The notes: generated by a model not told the origin, from the sequence alone. A stretch of DNA of 10,194 bases from Planctomycetota bacterium (GCA_013151585.1 JAADHY010000746.1:1-10194), one strand, 5' to 3'. Counted from the first letter of the stretch, positions 1-6,877 are shown. Translations and numbers: made by a program.

Positions 1-1
1 A

Positions 2-1036
2 GTCCCTCTGTTCGAAGGCTCGATCCACGAAGACATTAAGAGCCGTTTCCTGGGGTATCCGGCAGGGACTCTGGAAACGGAAGTGGAGTTTTATGTCCGG
101 GCCGGATACGACTACGTGCCCTTGACGGTCGGGCTGCGGCAAACGATCCGGGGCGAGGCGTCGGGCATCATGGGTGCCAAGACGCTGCGATCGGACGTGC
201 TGAAGTCGGTCGAACCCGTGGGCGACGCAGAAACGGAGGGACCAGCCAGCAGTCGCCTGTGGGCCGAAGAGGGCGAGGGCCAAATCGTCGACGAAGCCTC
301 TTTCGACGCCTTTCCCTGGCCCGATCCGGACGGCTACGATTACTCCCGTTTGGAACAGCTCGCTCGCCTGATGCCCGACGGCATGAAGGTCATCGTCAAC
401 GTGGGCTACATCTTCATGGCTTCGTGGATGCTGGTGGGGATGGAGCGGTTCTTCATAGGGCTTGCTTTGGGCGAGGAGCTGATTCGGCGGGTCGTGGAGC
501 GAGTCGGGCAGATTCAAGCTCAGGTGGTCGAGAACCTGCTCCAGTTCGACTGCGTCGGGGCGATCCGTATGCCGGATGACCTGGCTTGCACGACGGGGCT
601 GGTGGTTAGCCCGCAGTTTCTGCGCGAGCAGATTTTTCCGTGGCACAAGCGGATCGGTGAGCGTGTTCGGGCGAAAGCTTTGCCTTACCTGTTCCATTCG
701 GACGGCAGATTGTACGATGTGCTCGATGATTTGCTGGACTGTGGTTACAACGCTCTGCATCCCTGCGAGCCGGCGTCGATGGACATCGAGCGGTTGAAAC
801 GCCAGTACGGCGACCGGCTTTGCCTTTGCGGTAACATCGACCTGGATTCCACGTTGACGCTGGGCCGGCCGGAGGACGTGGAAGCGGAGGTGAAAGAGCG
901 TCTGCGGACCGTGGCTCCGGGCGGCGGTTATTGCTGCGGCGCGTCCAATTCCGTGCCGGAGTATGTGCCGTATGACAACTACATTGCGATGATTGAAACG
1001 GTGAAGCGGTATGGCAGGTATCCGATCCGGATTTGA
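2..1036 (+). CDS. URO-D family protein (MtaA/CmuA-like fold), 5' partial
   Basis: Partial gene. The frame is open from base 2, and the residues before the first in-frame GTG (83) already fit the family (VPLFEG, matching VPLWEL near residue 19 of the next gene). The true start therefore lies upstream, with roughly 20 residues missing. The visible part is 344 residues. Family features are an Asp-Asp pair in MPDDLA, a YLFHSDG motif (His codon at 695), a QYGDR stretch followed by CGNID, and a glycine-rich GGGYCCGASNS near the C-terminus (Cys-Cys codons at 932-937). Uroporphyrinogen decarboxylase relatives include HemE (haem synthesis) and zinc-dependent methylcobalamin:thiol methyltransferases (MtaA, CmuA). 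Pairing with a divergent paralogue and carbohydrate-type enzymes argues against HemE. The zinc His-x-Cys of MtaA-type enzymes reads His-x-Asp here, so methyl transfer is unproven. Family call is firm, substrate unknown. Confidence 0.88.
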   Translation, partial: VPLFEGSIHEDIKSRFLGYPAGTLETEVEFYVRAGYDYVPLTVGLRQTIRGEASGIMGAKTLRSDVLKSVEPVGDAETEGPASSRLWAEEGEGQIVDEASFDAFPWPDPDGYDYSRLEQLARLMPDGMKVIVNVGYIFMASWMLVGMERFFIGLALGEELIRRVVERVGQIQAQVVENLLQFDCVGAIRMPDDLACTTGLVVSPQFLREQIFPWHKRIGERVRAKALPYLFHSDGRLYDVLDDLLDCGYNALHPCEPASMDIERLKRQYGDRLCLCGNIDLDSTLTLGRPEDVEAEVKERLRTVAPGGGYCCGASNSVPEYVPYDNYIAMIETVKRYGRYPIRI

Positions 1037-1083
1037 ATCGGAGCAGACCGGATGACGCGAGGCCAGGCCGTTGTCGCGACCGC

Positions 1084-1090
1084 GGAAGGA
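1084..1090 (+). promoter_or_regulatory. Ribosome binding site for the second URO-D gene
   Basis: GGAAGGA lies 8 bases before the ATG at 1099. It decides that start over the in-frame TTG at 1033. Confidence 0.65.
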
Positions 1091-1098
1091 AGTTGTGG

Positions 1099-2235
1099 AT
1101 GAACGGTTACGAACGGTTCATGGCGGCCCTGCGGCGAGAACAGCCGGATCGCGTGCCGCTGTGGGAGCTGATCGTCAACGAGCCTACGTTGTCGGCGTGG
1201 GGCGCTCGGTCGCTGCTGGAGTTCGTCGAGCAGGAAGACCTGGATGCGATTACCATTTTCGAAGACGTGCGGTTGCGACCGTGCGAACCGGCTGAAGTCG
1301 CCGAAATCAGCCGCGGGCGAGCGACAGCATCGGATGAGGAACGACTCGTCGTGGACGATTGGGGCATCGTCTGGGGTAACACGGAGTTCGATATCCCCTA
1401 TCCGGTGACGGGCCCGATCGCGGACGCATCGGACCTGCGAAACTATAGCCCGCCCGATCCGGACGAAGACTTCCGGTTGGAGTCGTTGCGGCAAGCGGTC
1501 GCTCGGTTCAAGGGCGAGCGCGCCATCGTCTTCCTGACGCACGACGGATTCGAGTTCCCTCACTACCTGCGCGGCGGCATGGATTACCTTTTCATGGACT
1601 ACATCGAAAATCCCTCGCTCGTCCATGAACTGGCCGAATTGACGCTGGACTACAAGGTGCGGCTGATGCAGCGGGCGATCGACGTAGGAGCCGACGTGGT
1701 CGTTTCCGGAGACGACTACGCCAGCCGTGCTGGACCGGTCATGTCGCCGGACCACTTCCGAGAGTTCGTTTGGCCGTATTTGAAGCGGAGCGTCGAGGCC
1801 GCTCATGAACGCAACGTGCCCTACATCAAGCACACAGACGGCAAGATTTGGATGATTCTGGACATGGTCGAGGCGGGCATTGATGCGATCGATCCGCTGG
1901 AGCAGCTGGCCGACATGGACATCGGCCGGGTCAAACAACAATACGGTGATCGGGTGACGATTGTGGGGAACGTGGACTGCACAGAACTGTTGCCGCACGC
2001 CACACCCGAAGAGGTTGAGGAGGCGGTCAAAGAAACAATCGCGAAGGGTTCACCCGGGGGCGGACACATCCTGGCGTCGAGCAATTCGATTCATCCGTCG
2101 GTGCGTCCGGAGAACTACCGGGCGATGGTCGAAGCCGCTCGGCGCTGGGGCCAATACCCACTCGATCCGGCGATGGTCGAGGAGTATCGGCAACGGAACT
2201 ACATCCGGCAATGGACGGAGAAGGGCGGGAAATGA
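1099..2235 (+). CDS. URO-D family protein (MtaA/CmuA-like fold), second tandem copy
   Basis: Protein of 378 residues, a full-length TIM-barrel URO-D family member. The ATG at 1099 is chosen because GGAAGGA at 1084-1090 sits 8 bases upstream and the product opens with the usual family start (MNGYERFMAALR, then PDRVPLWE). An in-frame TTG at 1033 would add 22 low-complexity Arg-rich residues and overlap the previous stop. Motifs are SGDDY (residues 203-207), KHTDG (244-248), QYGDR then VGNVD (281-293), and GGGHILASSNS (320-330). It is clearly homologous to the upstream gene, near 45% by eye over the last 110 residues. It lacks the Cys-Cys of that copy and also has Asp in place of the Cys of the MtaA His-x-Cys zinc motif. 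It may be a corrinoid or other C1 enzyme, or a decarboxylase-like enzyme. Substrate unknown; a shared transcript with its neighbour is likely given the 62-base gap. Confidence 0.9.
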   Translation: MNGYERFMAALRREQPDRVPLWELIVNEPTLSAWGARSLLEFVEQEDLDAITIFEDVRLRPCEPAEVAEISRGRATASDEERLVVDDWGIVWGNTEFDIPYPVTGPIADASDLRNYSPPDPDEDFRLESLRQAVARFKGERAIVFLTHDGFEFPHYLRGGMDYLFMDYIENPSLVHELAELTLDYKVRLMQRAIDVGADVVVSGDDYASRAGPVMSPDHFREFVWPYLKRSVEAAHERNVPYIKHTDGKIWMILDMVEAGIDAIDPLEQLADMDIGRVKQQYGDRVTIVGNVDCTELLPHATPEEVEEAVKETIAKGSPGGGHILASSNSIHPSVRPENYRAMVEAARRWGQYPLDPAMVEEYRQRNYIRQWTEKGGK

Positions 2236-2353
2236 AAGAGTCGAAAAGTGAAACAGCAAACGGGAAATAGGGATTCGACGCCAGAGGCCCGGCGGAATCG
2301 TCTCCCCTCTTGGCACTCTCGGACTTTTGCACTTTTTCACTCTTGCAGTTTTC
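2234..2353. repeat. Octamer-periodic repeat tract with inverted copies
   Basis: Five back-to-back imperfect octamers fill 2314-2353: CACTCTCG, GACTTTTG, CACTTTTT, CACTCTTG, CAGTTTTC (consensus CACTTTTG). Inverted octamers AAAGAGTC and GAAAAGTG occupy 2235-2250, overlapping the stop codon of the preceding gene (2233-2235). As a whole, 2234-2256 and 2324-2346 form an imperfect inverted repeat, 18 of 23 positions complementary, separated by 67 bases. The tract is visibly richer in A/T than its surroundings. It could fold in the transcript between the second URO-D gene and the isomerase (attenuator or processing site), or be a dispersed intergenic repeat. Role not known. Confidence 0.6.
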
Positions 2354-2356
2354 CTG

Positions 2357-2370
2357 CCGTTCCCGAACGG
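2357..2370. promoter_or_regulatory. Small dyad in the isomerase leader
   Basis: CCGTTC and GAACGG form a perfect 6-bp dyad separated by two bases, 60 bases before the isomerase start. The two-base centre is too tight for a good hairpin, so a protein-binding site is the more natural reading. A chance palindrome is quite possible, and no convincing -35/-10 pair was found beside it. Confidence 0.2.
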
Positions 2371-2413
2371 ACGCAGATAGAGCGAATCGAAAACTTACGT
2401 GTTGGTGGCAAGC

Positions 2414-2420
2414 GAAGAGG
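2414..2420 (+). promoter_or_regulatory. Ribosome binding site for the isomerase-like gene
   Basis: GAAGAGG lies 9 bases before the ATG at 2430. It supports that start over the upstream in-frame ATG at 2310. Confidence 0.6.
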
Positions 2421-2429
2421 ACGCGACTG

Positions 2430-3278
2430 ATGAAAATCGGTATTTCCACACTCGGTTTTCCGAAACTGACGAACGCCCAATTGGCGGATCTGTTGGCTCG
2501 GGCGGGTTTTCGCGTGGTTCAGCTCTTCCTGGCTCAGTCCGACAGCCGGTATTGGAAGTACAACGGCCGCAGCGATGTGTCGGACATCACGCCGCAGCGG
2601 GCGGCGGCGATCGGTGAAGCCTACCGACGCGCTGGGCTGGAAATCCACAGCATCGGCGTCTACACGAACCTGATTCACCCGGATCCCGACGAACGCCGAC
2701 AAAACTTGGCCTACTTCGACGCCATGATGAGAATCGGCGTCGACATGGGCGTCTGCCGGTTCGTGACCGAAGCGGGGCATTACCATCCGGAAGGTCCGGC
2801 TCCGCGCGTGGCGTATCACTTCCAGGAGGCCGTCTGGAAGCAGACCGTCCAAACAGTGCGCGATCTGGCCGAATTAGCCGAAAAACGAAAAGCGACGGTG
2901 CTGATGGAGCCGTTCTTTCGCGGCTTTTTCGCCAGCGCCAAACGGACGCGCGTTTTTCTGGAAGAAGTCCGTTCGCCTCACATCCGCGCCCTGCTCGATC
3001 CGGCCAACCTTCTGGAGCTGAACGACCTGGACGAGATGTTCGCTCAACTGGGCCCGTGGATTGACTGCCTGCACGCCAAGGACCGCAAGTTGCACGTGGA
3101 TCGGGGCGTCCCGGCCGGTCAGGGGGATTTGGATTATGTGCAGTTCGTGACGCTCGCCCAAAAGCACACGCCGCAGGCCCCGATGGTTCTGGAATATGTC
3201 GGGCCGGACGACTATCGTGACGCCCTCGCCCATCTCCGACGGGCGATGAAGCAAGCGGGAGTGACAGAAGAGAAGTAG
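2430..3278 (+). CDS. Sugar phosphate isomerase/epimerase-like TIM-barrel protein
   Basis: Protein of 282 residues, the usual length for the xylose isomerase-like TIM barrel (AP_endonuc_2) family. The ATG at 2430 is chosen because GAAGAGG (2414-2420) precedes it by 9 bases and the product opens directly on strand one (MKIGISTLGF). The longer frame from 2310 would translate the octamer repeat region. Likely divalent-metal ligands lie at the ends of barrel strands: Glu160 (VLMEP), Asp190 (LLDPANL), His215 (CLHAKD) and Glu255 (VLEYVG), all present, so the enzyme should be active. Family members isomerise or epimerise sugars, ketoses or inositol derivatives; some act as dehydratases or lyases on 3-keto sugars. 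The Gfo/Idh/MocA dehydrogenase gene starts 26 bases downstream, a frequent partnership in sugar and cyclitol catabolism, which suggests sequential steps. Exact reaction unknown. Confidence 0.9.
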   Translation: MKIGISTLGFPKLTNAQLADLLARAGFRVVQLFLAQSDSRYWKYNGRSDVSDITPQRAAAIGEAYRRAGLEIHSIGVYTNLIHPDPDERRQNLAYFDAMMRIGVDMGVCRFVTEAGHYHPEGPAPRVAYHFQEAVWKQTVQTVRDLAELAEKRKATVLMEPFFRGFFASAKRTRVFLEEVRSPHIRALLDPANLLELNDLDEMFAQLGPWIDCLHAKDRKLHVDRGVPAGQGDLDYVQFVTLAQKHTPQAPMVLEYVGPDDYRDALAHLRRAMKQAGVTEEK

Positions 3279-3291
3279 CTGGGGGCGTGCT

Positions 3292-3296
3292 GGGAG
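3292..3296 (+). promoter_or_regulatory. Ribosome binding site for the oxidoreductase gene
   Basis: GGGAG lies 8 bases before the ATG at 3305. It favours that start over the in-frame GTG at 3287. Confidence 0.5.
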
Positions 3297-3304
3297 CGAT
3301 CCTC

Positions 3305-4582
3305 ATGAATGCAGCGGCAACTCGAAATTGCTTGCGGGCCGGCATGGTCGGTATGGGGATGATCTTTGACGACACGTACCGTCCTTTTTTCGAGCGGGCT
3401 CATCTCGAAGGCTTGTACGATCGCCGATTCGCGGACGTGGATGTCAAGCTCGTCGCGGTCGCGACTCGGACGGGCCGGCGGGCCGAGCGTTATCGCCAGT
3501 CGGCTGGCGACCGAATCTATCCGTTCGAGAGTTTTTCGGGCTCGGCGGCTGTTGAGCGGATGCTGCAGACCGAGCTGACCTTCGCATGCGTGGCCACGCC
3601 CGACAACCGCCATTTCGAAGCGGCAAAGAAGATTCTCCAGGCCGGCGTCCATGTGCTGATCGAAAAGCCGTCGGTGCTGAGCTTGCAAGAGCTGGACGAA
3701 CTGGTCCGGCTGGCCGAACGAAACAAAGTTCTGGCAAAGGTCGTCTATCACAAACTGTGCGACCCCGACCACAAAAAACTTCGCACATTGTTCGCTGATG
3801 GGGTGTTGCAGCACGTCAATAGCGGGTACTGCACGTTGCTGGAACCGAAGCAGATTTCCGGCGAGCAGTTTGCCGAGTGGATTACCGGGCGAAATCCGGG
3901 GACGTACGTTGCCGTCCACTACATCAAGCTGATCGACTTCACCTTTGGCGGTCGACTGAAAACGGTCATGGCCACCGGACAGCGCGGGATTGTCGGTCCG
4001 GCGGACGGCGGCACTTGGGATAGTTGTCAGTTGCGACTTGTCTACCAGTACGACTCCGGACGCGAAGCCGCCTTCGACATCCACACCTCGTGGGTCACGC
4101 CCGACAACTTCCCCGGCTACGTGGAACAGGAGGTACAATTCCGGTTCGACAATGGCGTATGGAACGGTCATTCGCGCCGACGCGGTGTCGAGTGCACGGT
4201 CGAGGGCAAGACACCAACCGAGTTGAAAATCTCGCTCAACAACCACTACAACGCGACGTTCTTGGAACCGTGGGGGGAACGATCGCAGCGCGGTTACGGC
4301 ATCGAAGTGATCGACCGGTTCGCTCGCGAGGTGGCTTATGTCGAGTTCGGGCGGGATGGCGACCGCACCGAACGACTGGAAAAAATGCGAGCGCTCCACT
4401 ACAACGACCTTTCCGCTGACCGGCAAGTGGTGGCCGCGGTGCAGGCGTTGGAGGCGATCCTCGACCGGCAGCAGCAGGGGCGGCCGGATTGCGTGGTCCG
4501 CGTGAACGATCCGCGAGGCGGGCTGGTGCTGTACGAACCGGGCCGGGCCGAACCGGAAGTCCTTTACGGCGATCCTGTGTGA
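3305..4582 (+). CDS. Gfo/Idh/MocA family NAD(P)-dependent oxidoreductase
   Basis: Protein of 425 residues, a little longer than the common 330-400. The ATG at 3305 has GGGAG (3292-3296) 8 bases upstream; an in-frame GTG at 3287 is less well placed. The N-terminal Rossmann domain shows the dinucleotide loop GMVGMGMIF (13-21), a strand with VATPDNRH (97-103) and the signature EKP (120-122) after HVLI. The C-terminal alpha/beta domain carries VVYHK (146-150) and VHYIKLIDF (204-212), where family members place catalytic Lys/His residues. Residues after about 390 look like a short tail. Family members oxidise or reduce hydroxyl groups of sugars, inositols and glycosides. The gene directly follows the isomerase-like gene (26 bases), which suggests one transcript and consecutive steps. 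Substrate and NAD versus NADP preference cannot be read with confidence. Confidence 0.9.
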   Translation: MNAAATRNCLRAGMVGMGMIFDDTYRPFFERAHLEGLYDRRFADVDVKLVAVATRTGRRAERYRQSAGDRIYPFESFSGSAAVERMLQTELTFACVATPDNRHFEAAKKILQAGVHVLIEKPSVLSLQELDELVRLAERNKVLAKVVYHKLCDPDHKKLRTLFADGVLQHVNSGYCTLLEPKQISGEQFAEWITGRNPGTYVAVHYIKLIDFTFGGRLKTVMATGQRGIVGPADGGTWDSCQLRLVYQYDSGREAAFDIHTSWVTPDNFPGYVEQEVQFRFDNGVWNGHSRRRGVECTVEGKTPTELKISLNNHYNATFLEPWGERSQRGYGIEVIDRFAREVAYVEFGRDGDRTERLEKMRALHYNDLSADRQVVAAVQALEAILDRQQQGRPDCVVRVNDPRGGLVLYEPGRAEPEVLYGDPV

Positions 4583-4612
4583 GGAACAAGGTCCGAGGAC
4601 GAGGTGAGCGGC

Positions 4613-4678
4613 GCGGTCGCGTCCTGGCGGGAAGGCGAAGTCCGTCTAGCTCGCGGCAGCGACCGCTTGCAGGACGCG
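4613..4678 (+). repeat. Two overlapping, mutually exclusive inverted repeats in the aminotransferase leader
   Basis: GCGGTCGC (4613-4620) is perfectly complementary to GCGACCGC (4659-4666). CGCGTCCTG (4618-4626) is perfectly complementary to CAGGACGCG (4670-4678). The two left arms share bases 4618-4620 and the pairs cross rather than nest. RNA could therefore form one full stem or the other, or a pseudoknot with one stem shortened. The element sits 55 bases upstream of the aminotransferase start, inside the 151-base gap after the oxidoreductase. It has no U-run, so a simple intrinsic terminator is not supported. An RNA switch or chance pairing in GC-rich DNA are both possible. Confidence 0.4.
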
Positions 4679-4721
4679 CAGCTTTGGGGCGGATATTCTT
4701 CAACTGGCTCTTGTTGATACC

Positions 4722-4725
4722 GGAG
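4722..4725 (+). promoter_or_regulatory. Ribosome binding site for the aminotransferase gene
   Basis: GGAG lies 8 bases before the ATG at 4734 and supports that start. Confidence 0.5.
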
Positions 4726-4733
4726 TTGGCAGC

Positions 4734-6143
4734 ATGGTGACGCCGATTCAGTTTCCTGGCGAGGAACGTTCGAACGCCGCGCGACGCGTTGTCGCCGAAC
4801 ACGAAGCAGTGGGACTGCGGACTTACACGCCGTCGCAGGCCGTCTTAGCTCGCTCAGCGGGTGTTTTCCATTGGACGCCCGAGGGCCGGCGGCTTTACGA
4901 TTTCACATCCGGCGTACTCGTCTCGAACTTGGGACACAACCCGCGGCGGTGGTTCCGGCGCTTCGCGGAATATCTGGGCTGGTCGGCGGCGCCGTTCGGG
5001 CCGGACGCTCGGTCCGACGGTTACTTCGAGGCGATCCCGTTCACGGCTTACAACGCTATCACGGAAATCGAGACGTTGGCGGTGGAGCGGTTGATAAGAA
5101 GCCTACAGGCTAGCCCCGGCGGTCAGCGGCTGGATACGGTCCTGTGGGCGGCGTCCGGGTCGGAGGCCATTCAGAAAGCCCTGTGGGCCTGCCTGCATTT
5201 CCGTCCGGACCGAGACATCATCATCGCTACCCGACACGGCTTCCACGGCAAAAAGGGGTTGGCTGCCGCCGTCACGGGGACGGAAGACGATCCGGATCGG
5301 GATCCGCGCGTCAAGTTCATCAGCTTCCCGATGGAAGAAGTCGACGACGTCAGCCGGTATGAGGATCCGTTCGATCCGACGCGGTACGAAGCCGAACTGG
5401 AAGCGCTGGCGTCCGAATTCGGTGGACGGCTTAACTGCCTGATCACCGAACCATACTTGGGCGGCGGAGGCAGCTATCATCCGCCGGCCGCCTACTTGCA
5501 GTTGCTGGAACGGTTTTGTCGCGACCACGATGTGTTGCTGATTCTGGACGAAGTGCAGTCCAACTTCGGCCGAACGGGCCGGATGTATGCGTTCGAAAAG
5601 TATGGCATCGAGCCGGATTTGGTCGCGTTGGGCAAGGGCATGGGCAATGGGGTTCCGGTCAGCGCGGCGGTTGGGCGCGGGGACGTGCTGAACAGCCTGA
5701 CGTACGGCGAAGGTTCGGACACGTGGAGCGCGAACCCCATTTCATGCGCGGCTGTGCTAGCGACGCTCGATGAATTCGAAACCACGGACATCCTCGAACA
5801 CGCTGCGCGGATCTCACAAATTTTCTTCGACGGCTTGGCCCGGCTGAAGCAGACGTCGGTCGTGACCAAAGTTCGAGGCGAAGGGATGGTCTTCGGAATC
5901 GAAGCGGCTCCGGTCGGCGATCTTTCAGCCAAGGAGGTCGCCAACCGAATCGTCGAAGCCTGTTATTTGGGCAACGAGAGCGGTGACGGCGTCCACCTGC
6001 TCGGCCCACTGGCCGGCAAAGTGCTGCGCGTCAGCCCGCCGATGACGATTACGGAAAAGCAAGCTCACGAGTCGCTGGACCTGATGTATGATATCCTCCA
6101 GCGGCTGTCTGAATCCTTAGCGGGGGCCAAGTCGCTTGCCTGA
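4734..6143 (+). CDS. Class-III PLP-dependent aminotransferase
   Basis: Protein of 469 residues with a complete fold-type I, class-III aminotransferase signature. Phosphate-binding SGSEA is at 141-145 and the cofactor-stacking FHGK at 170-173. DEVQSNFGRTG (272-282) holds the Asp272 expected to contact the PLP ring nitrogen. Lys301 in VALGKGMGNG should form the Schiff base, and DTWSANPIS (329-337) supplies the Thr near the phosphate. Relatives transaminate 4-aminobutyrate, acetylornithine, other omega-amines or beta-amino acids, usually with 2-oxoglutarate or pyruvate. The sequence does not single out one substrate. Position after the dehydrogenase raises the possibility that a keto product of that enzyme is the acceptor, but known sugar aminotransferases are more often of the DegT/AryC1 type, so an amine or amino acid substrate is at least as likely. 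All core residues are intact. Confidence 0.92.
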   Translation: MVTPIQFPGEERSNAARRVVAEHEAVGLRTYTPSQAVLARSAGVFHWTPEGRRLYDFTSGVLVSNLGHNPRRWFRRFAEYLGWSAAPFGPDARSDGYFEAIPFTAYNAITEIETLAVERLIRSLQASPGGQRLDTVLWAASGSEAIQKALWACLHFRPDRDIIIATRHGFHGKKGLAAAVTGTEDDPDRDPRVKFISFPMEEVDDVSRYEDPFDPTRYEAELEALASEFGGRLNCLITEPYLGGGGSYHPPAAYLQLLERFCRDHDVLLILDEVQSNFGRTGRMYAFEKYGIEPDLVALGKGMGNGVPVSAAVGRGDVLNSLTYGEGSDTWSANPISCAAVLATLDEFETTDILEHAARISQIFFDGLARLKQTSVVTKVRGEGMVFGIEAAPVGDLSAKEVANRIVEACYLGNESGDGVHLLGPLAGKVLRVSPPMTITEKQAHESLDLMYDILQRLSESLAGAKSLA

Positions 6144-6198
6144 ATCGCCGACGCGAACTTTGCGACCGGCAAGCGAGCCAGTGGCAGGGCGGAGCGCG

Positions 6199-6831
6199 AT
6201 GTGGCAATGTGTGAATTGTGCCGAGCAGCACGAAGACCAATTCGAGGCATGTTGGAAATGTGGCACGCGGCGTGATGGTCGCCGTGATCCAAGATTTGAG
6301 GCCGCCGTTGTCGACGTCCCGCCCGAAGCAACCAAAGATGCGCCGGAGGTTGACGCGTTGCCCAGCCTCGAATTGCCGTGGTTCAGCTACGTTTTTCTTC
6401 CCTTTTGGCTGTGGGCAGGCTTGGTAGCCGCGTTCTGGAACGCAACGGCCATGCTGCCCTTGGCCCCCACGTCCGAGCCACCTCGGCTGCACCCGCCCTT
6501 TTCGCTCTCAGGGCCGTGGACATTCCGGATGGCTGTTGCCCTTATCATCCACGGACTCGGTGTGATTCTTATCGGGTTGCCTGCCTTTGCCGTGATTATC
6601 CGCGCCATCGCCGTCGGTCTGTTCCGGCGCATTCACATTCGAAGCGACCGGGAAATACTGCGCTGGATGTTGTCAATGCTGCGGATTCCCGATGGATTCC
6701 GAGCGGCCCACCCAAGATTCACCCGTTTCTATTACGTCGCGATATTCGGCTGGCTCGCCGCGACCGTAGTCGGCGGCACGGCTTTCTTCGCCGCCGTCGT
6801 CTGGCAAATGGTCCGTTTGGCCCGTATGTAG
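6199..6831 (+). CDS. Zinc-ribbon membrane protein, function unknown
   Basis: Protein of 210 residues when started at ATG 6199, which has GGAG at 6191-6194 (only 4 bases away). A TTG at 6136 would overlap the previous stop and add 21 residues. The 6199 start is preferred because the product then opens with a zinc ribbon: Met-Trp-x-Cys-x-x-Cys (Cys4, Cys7) and CWKCGT (Cys18, Cys21), a pattern often seen at the very N-terminus of planctomycete hypothetical proteins. A charged linker (about 24-58) leads to three hydrophobic segments near 61-87, 110-142 and 178-205. This predicts a small inner-membrane protein with a cytosolic metal-binding head. No catalytic motif is visible. It is 55 bases downstream of the aminotransferase but need not share its function. 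Function not recognised. Confidence 0.75.
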   Translation: MWQCVNCAEQHEDQFEACWKCGTRRDGRRDPRFEAAVVDVPPEATKDAPEVDALPSLELPWFSYVFLPFWLWAGLVAAFWNATAMLPLAPTSEPPRLHPPFSLSGPWTFRMAVALIIHGLGVILIGLPAFAVIIRAIAVGLFRRIHIRSDREILRWMLSMLRIPDGFRAAHPRFTRFYYVAIFGWLAATVVGGTAFFAAVVWQMVRLARM

Positions 6832-6840
6832 CTGCTTCCT

Positions 6841-6866
6841 CAAATGATCGGCCCAAATGATCGGCG
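6841..6866. repeat. 13-bp tandem duplication between convergent genes
   Basis: CAAATGATCGGCC at 6841-6853 is followed immediately by CAAATGATCGGCG at 6854-6866 (12 of 13 identical). It lies in the 46-base gap between the stop of the zinc-ribbon gene and the stop of the convergent DUF3592 gene. It looks like a small slippage duplication. No hairpin terminator was found here. Confidence 0.6.
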
Positions 6867-6877
6867 AGCGGAAGCCC

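Noticed and set aside
2..1036. Calling the first gene hemE (haem biosynthesis uroporphyrinogen decarboxylase)
   Set aside because: The protein has the URO-D fold, but its tandem paralogue, sugar-type neighbours and divergent motifs do not fit a housekeeping haem gene.
979..1998. 339-residue open frame on the minus strand
   Set aside because: Exactly antisense to the second URO-D gene, which has strong family motifs. The His/Arg/Val-rich product has no recognisable domain; it is a GC-driven shadow.
2310..2429. 40-residue N-terminal extension of the isomerase-like protein
   Set aside because: It would translate the octamer repeat tract into Cys/Phe/Arg-rich sequence unlike the family. The ATG at 2430 has a good ribosome binding site and begins on the first barrel strand.
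2587..3375. 262-residue minus-strand open frame
   Set aside because: Antisense to the isomerase-like gene; Arg/Pro/Ser-rich composition typical of out-of-frame GC-rich DNA.
3212..4426. 404-residue open frame on the minus strand
   Set aside because: Antisense to the Gfo/Idh/MocA gene, whose Rossmann and EKP motifs are clear. The antisense product resembles nothing and has no ribosome binding site worth noting.
4236..4802. 188-residue minus-strand open frame over the 4583-4733 spacer
   Set aside because: Considered as a gene that could fill the spacer. The product is Arg/Pro-rich, overlaps two solid genes on the other strand, and shows no motif.
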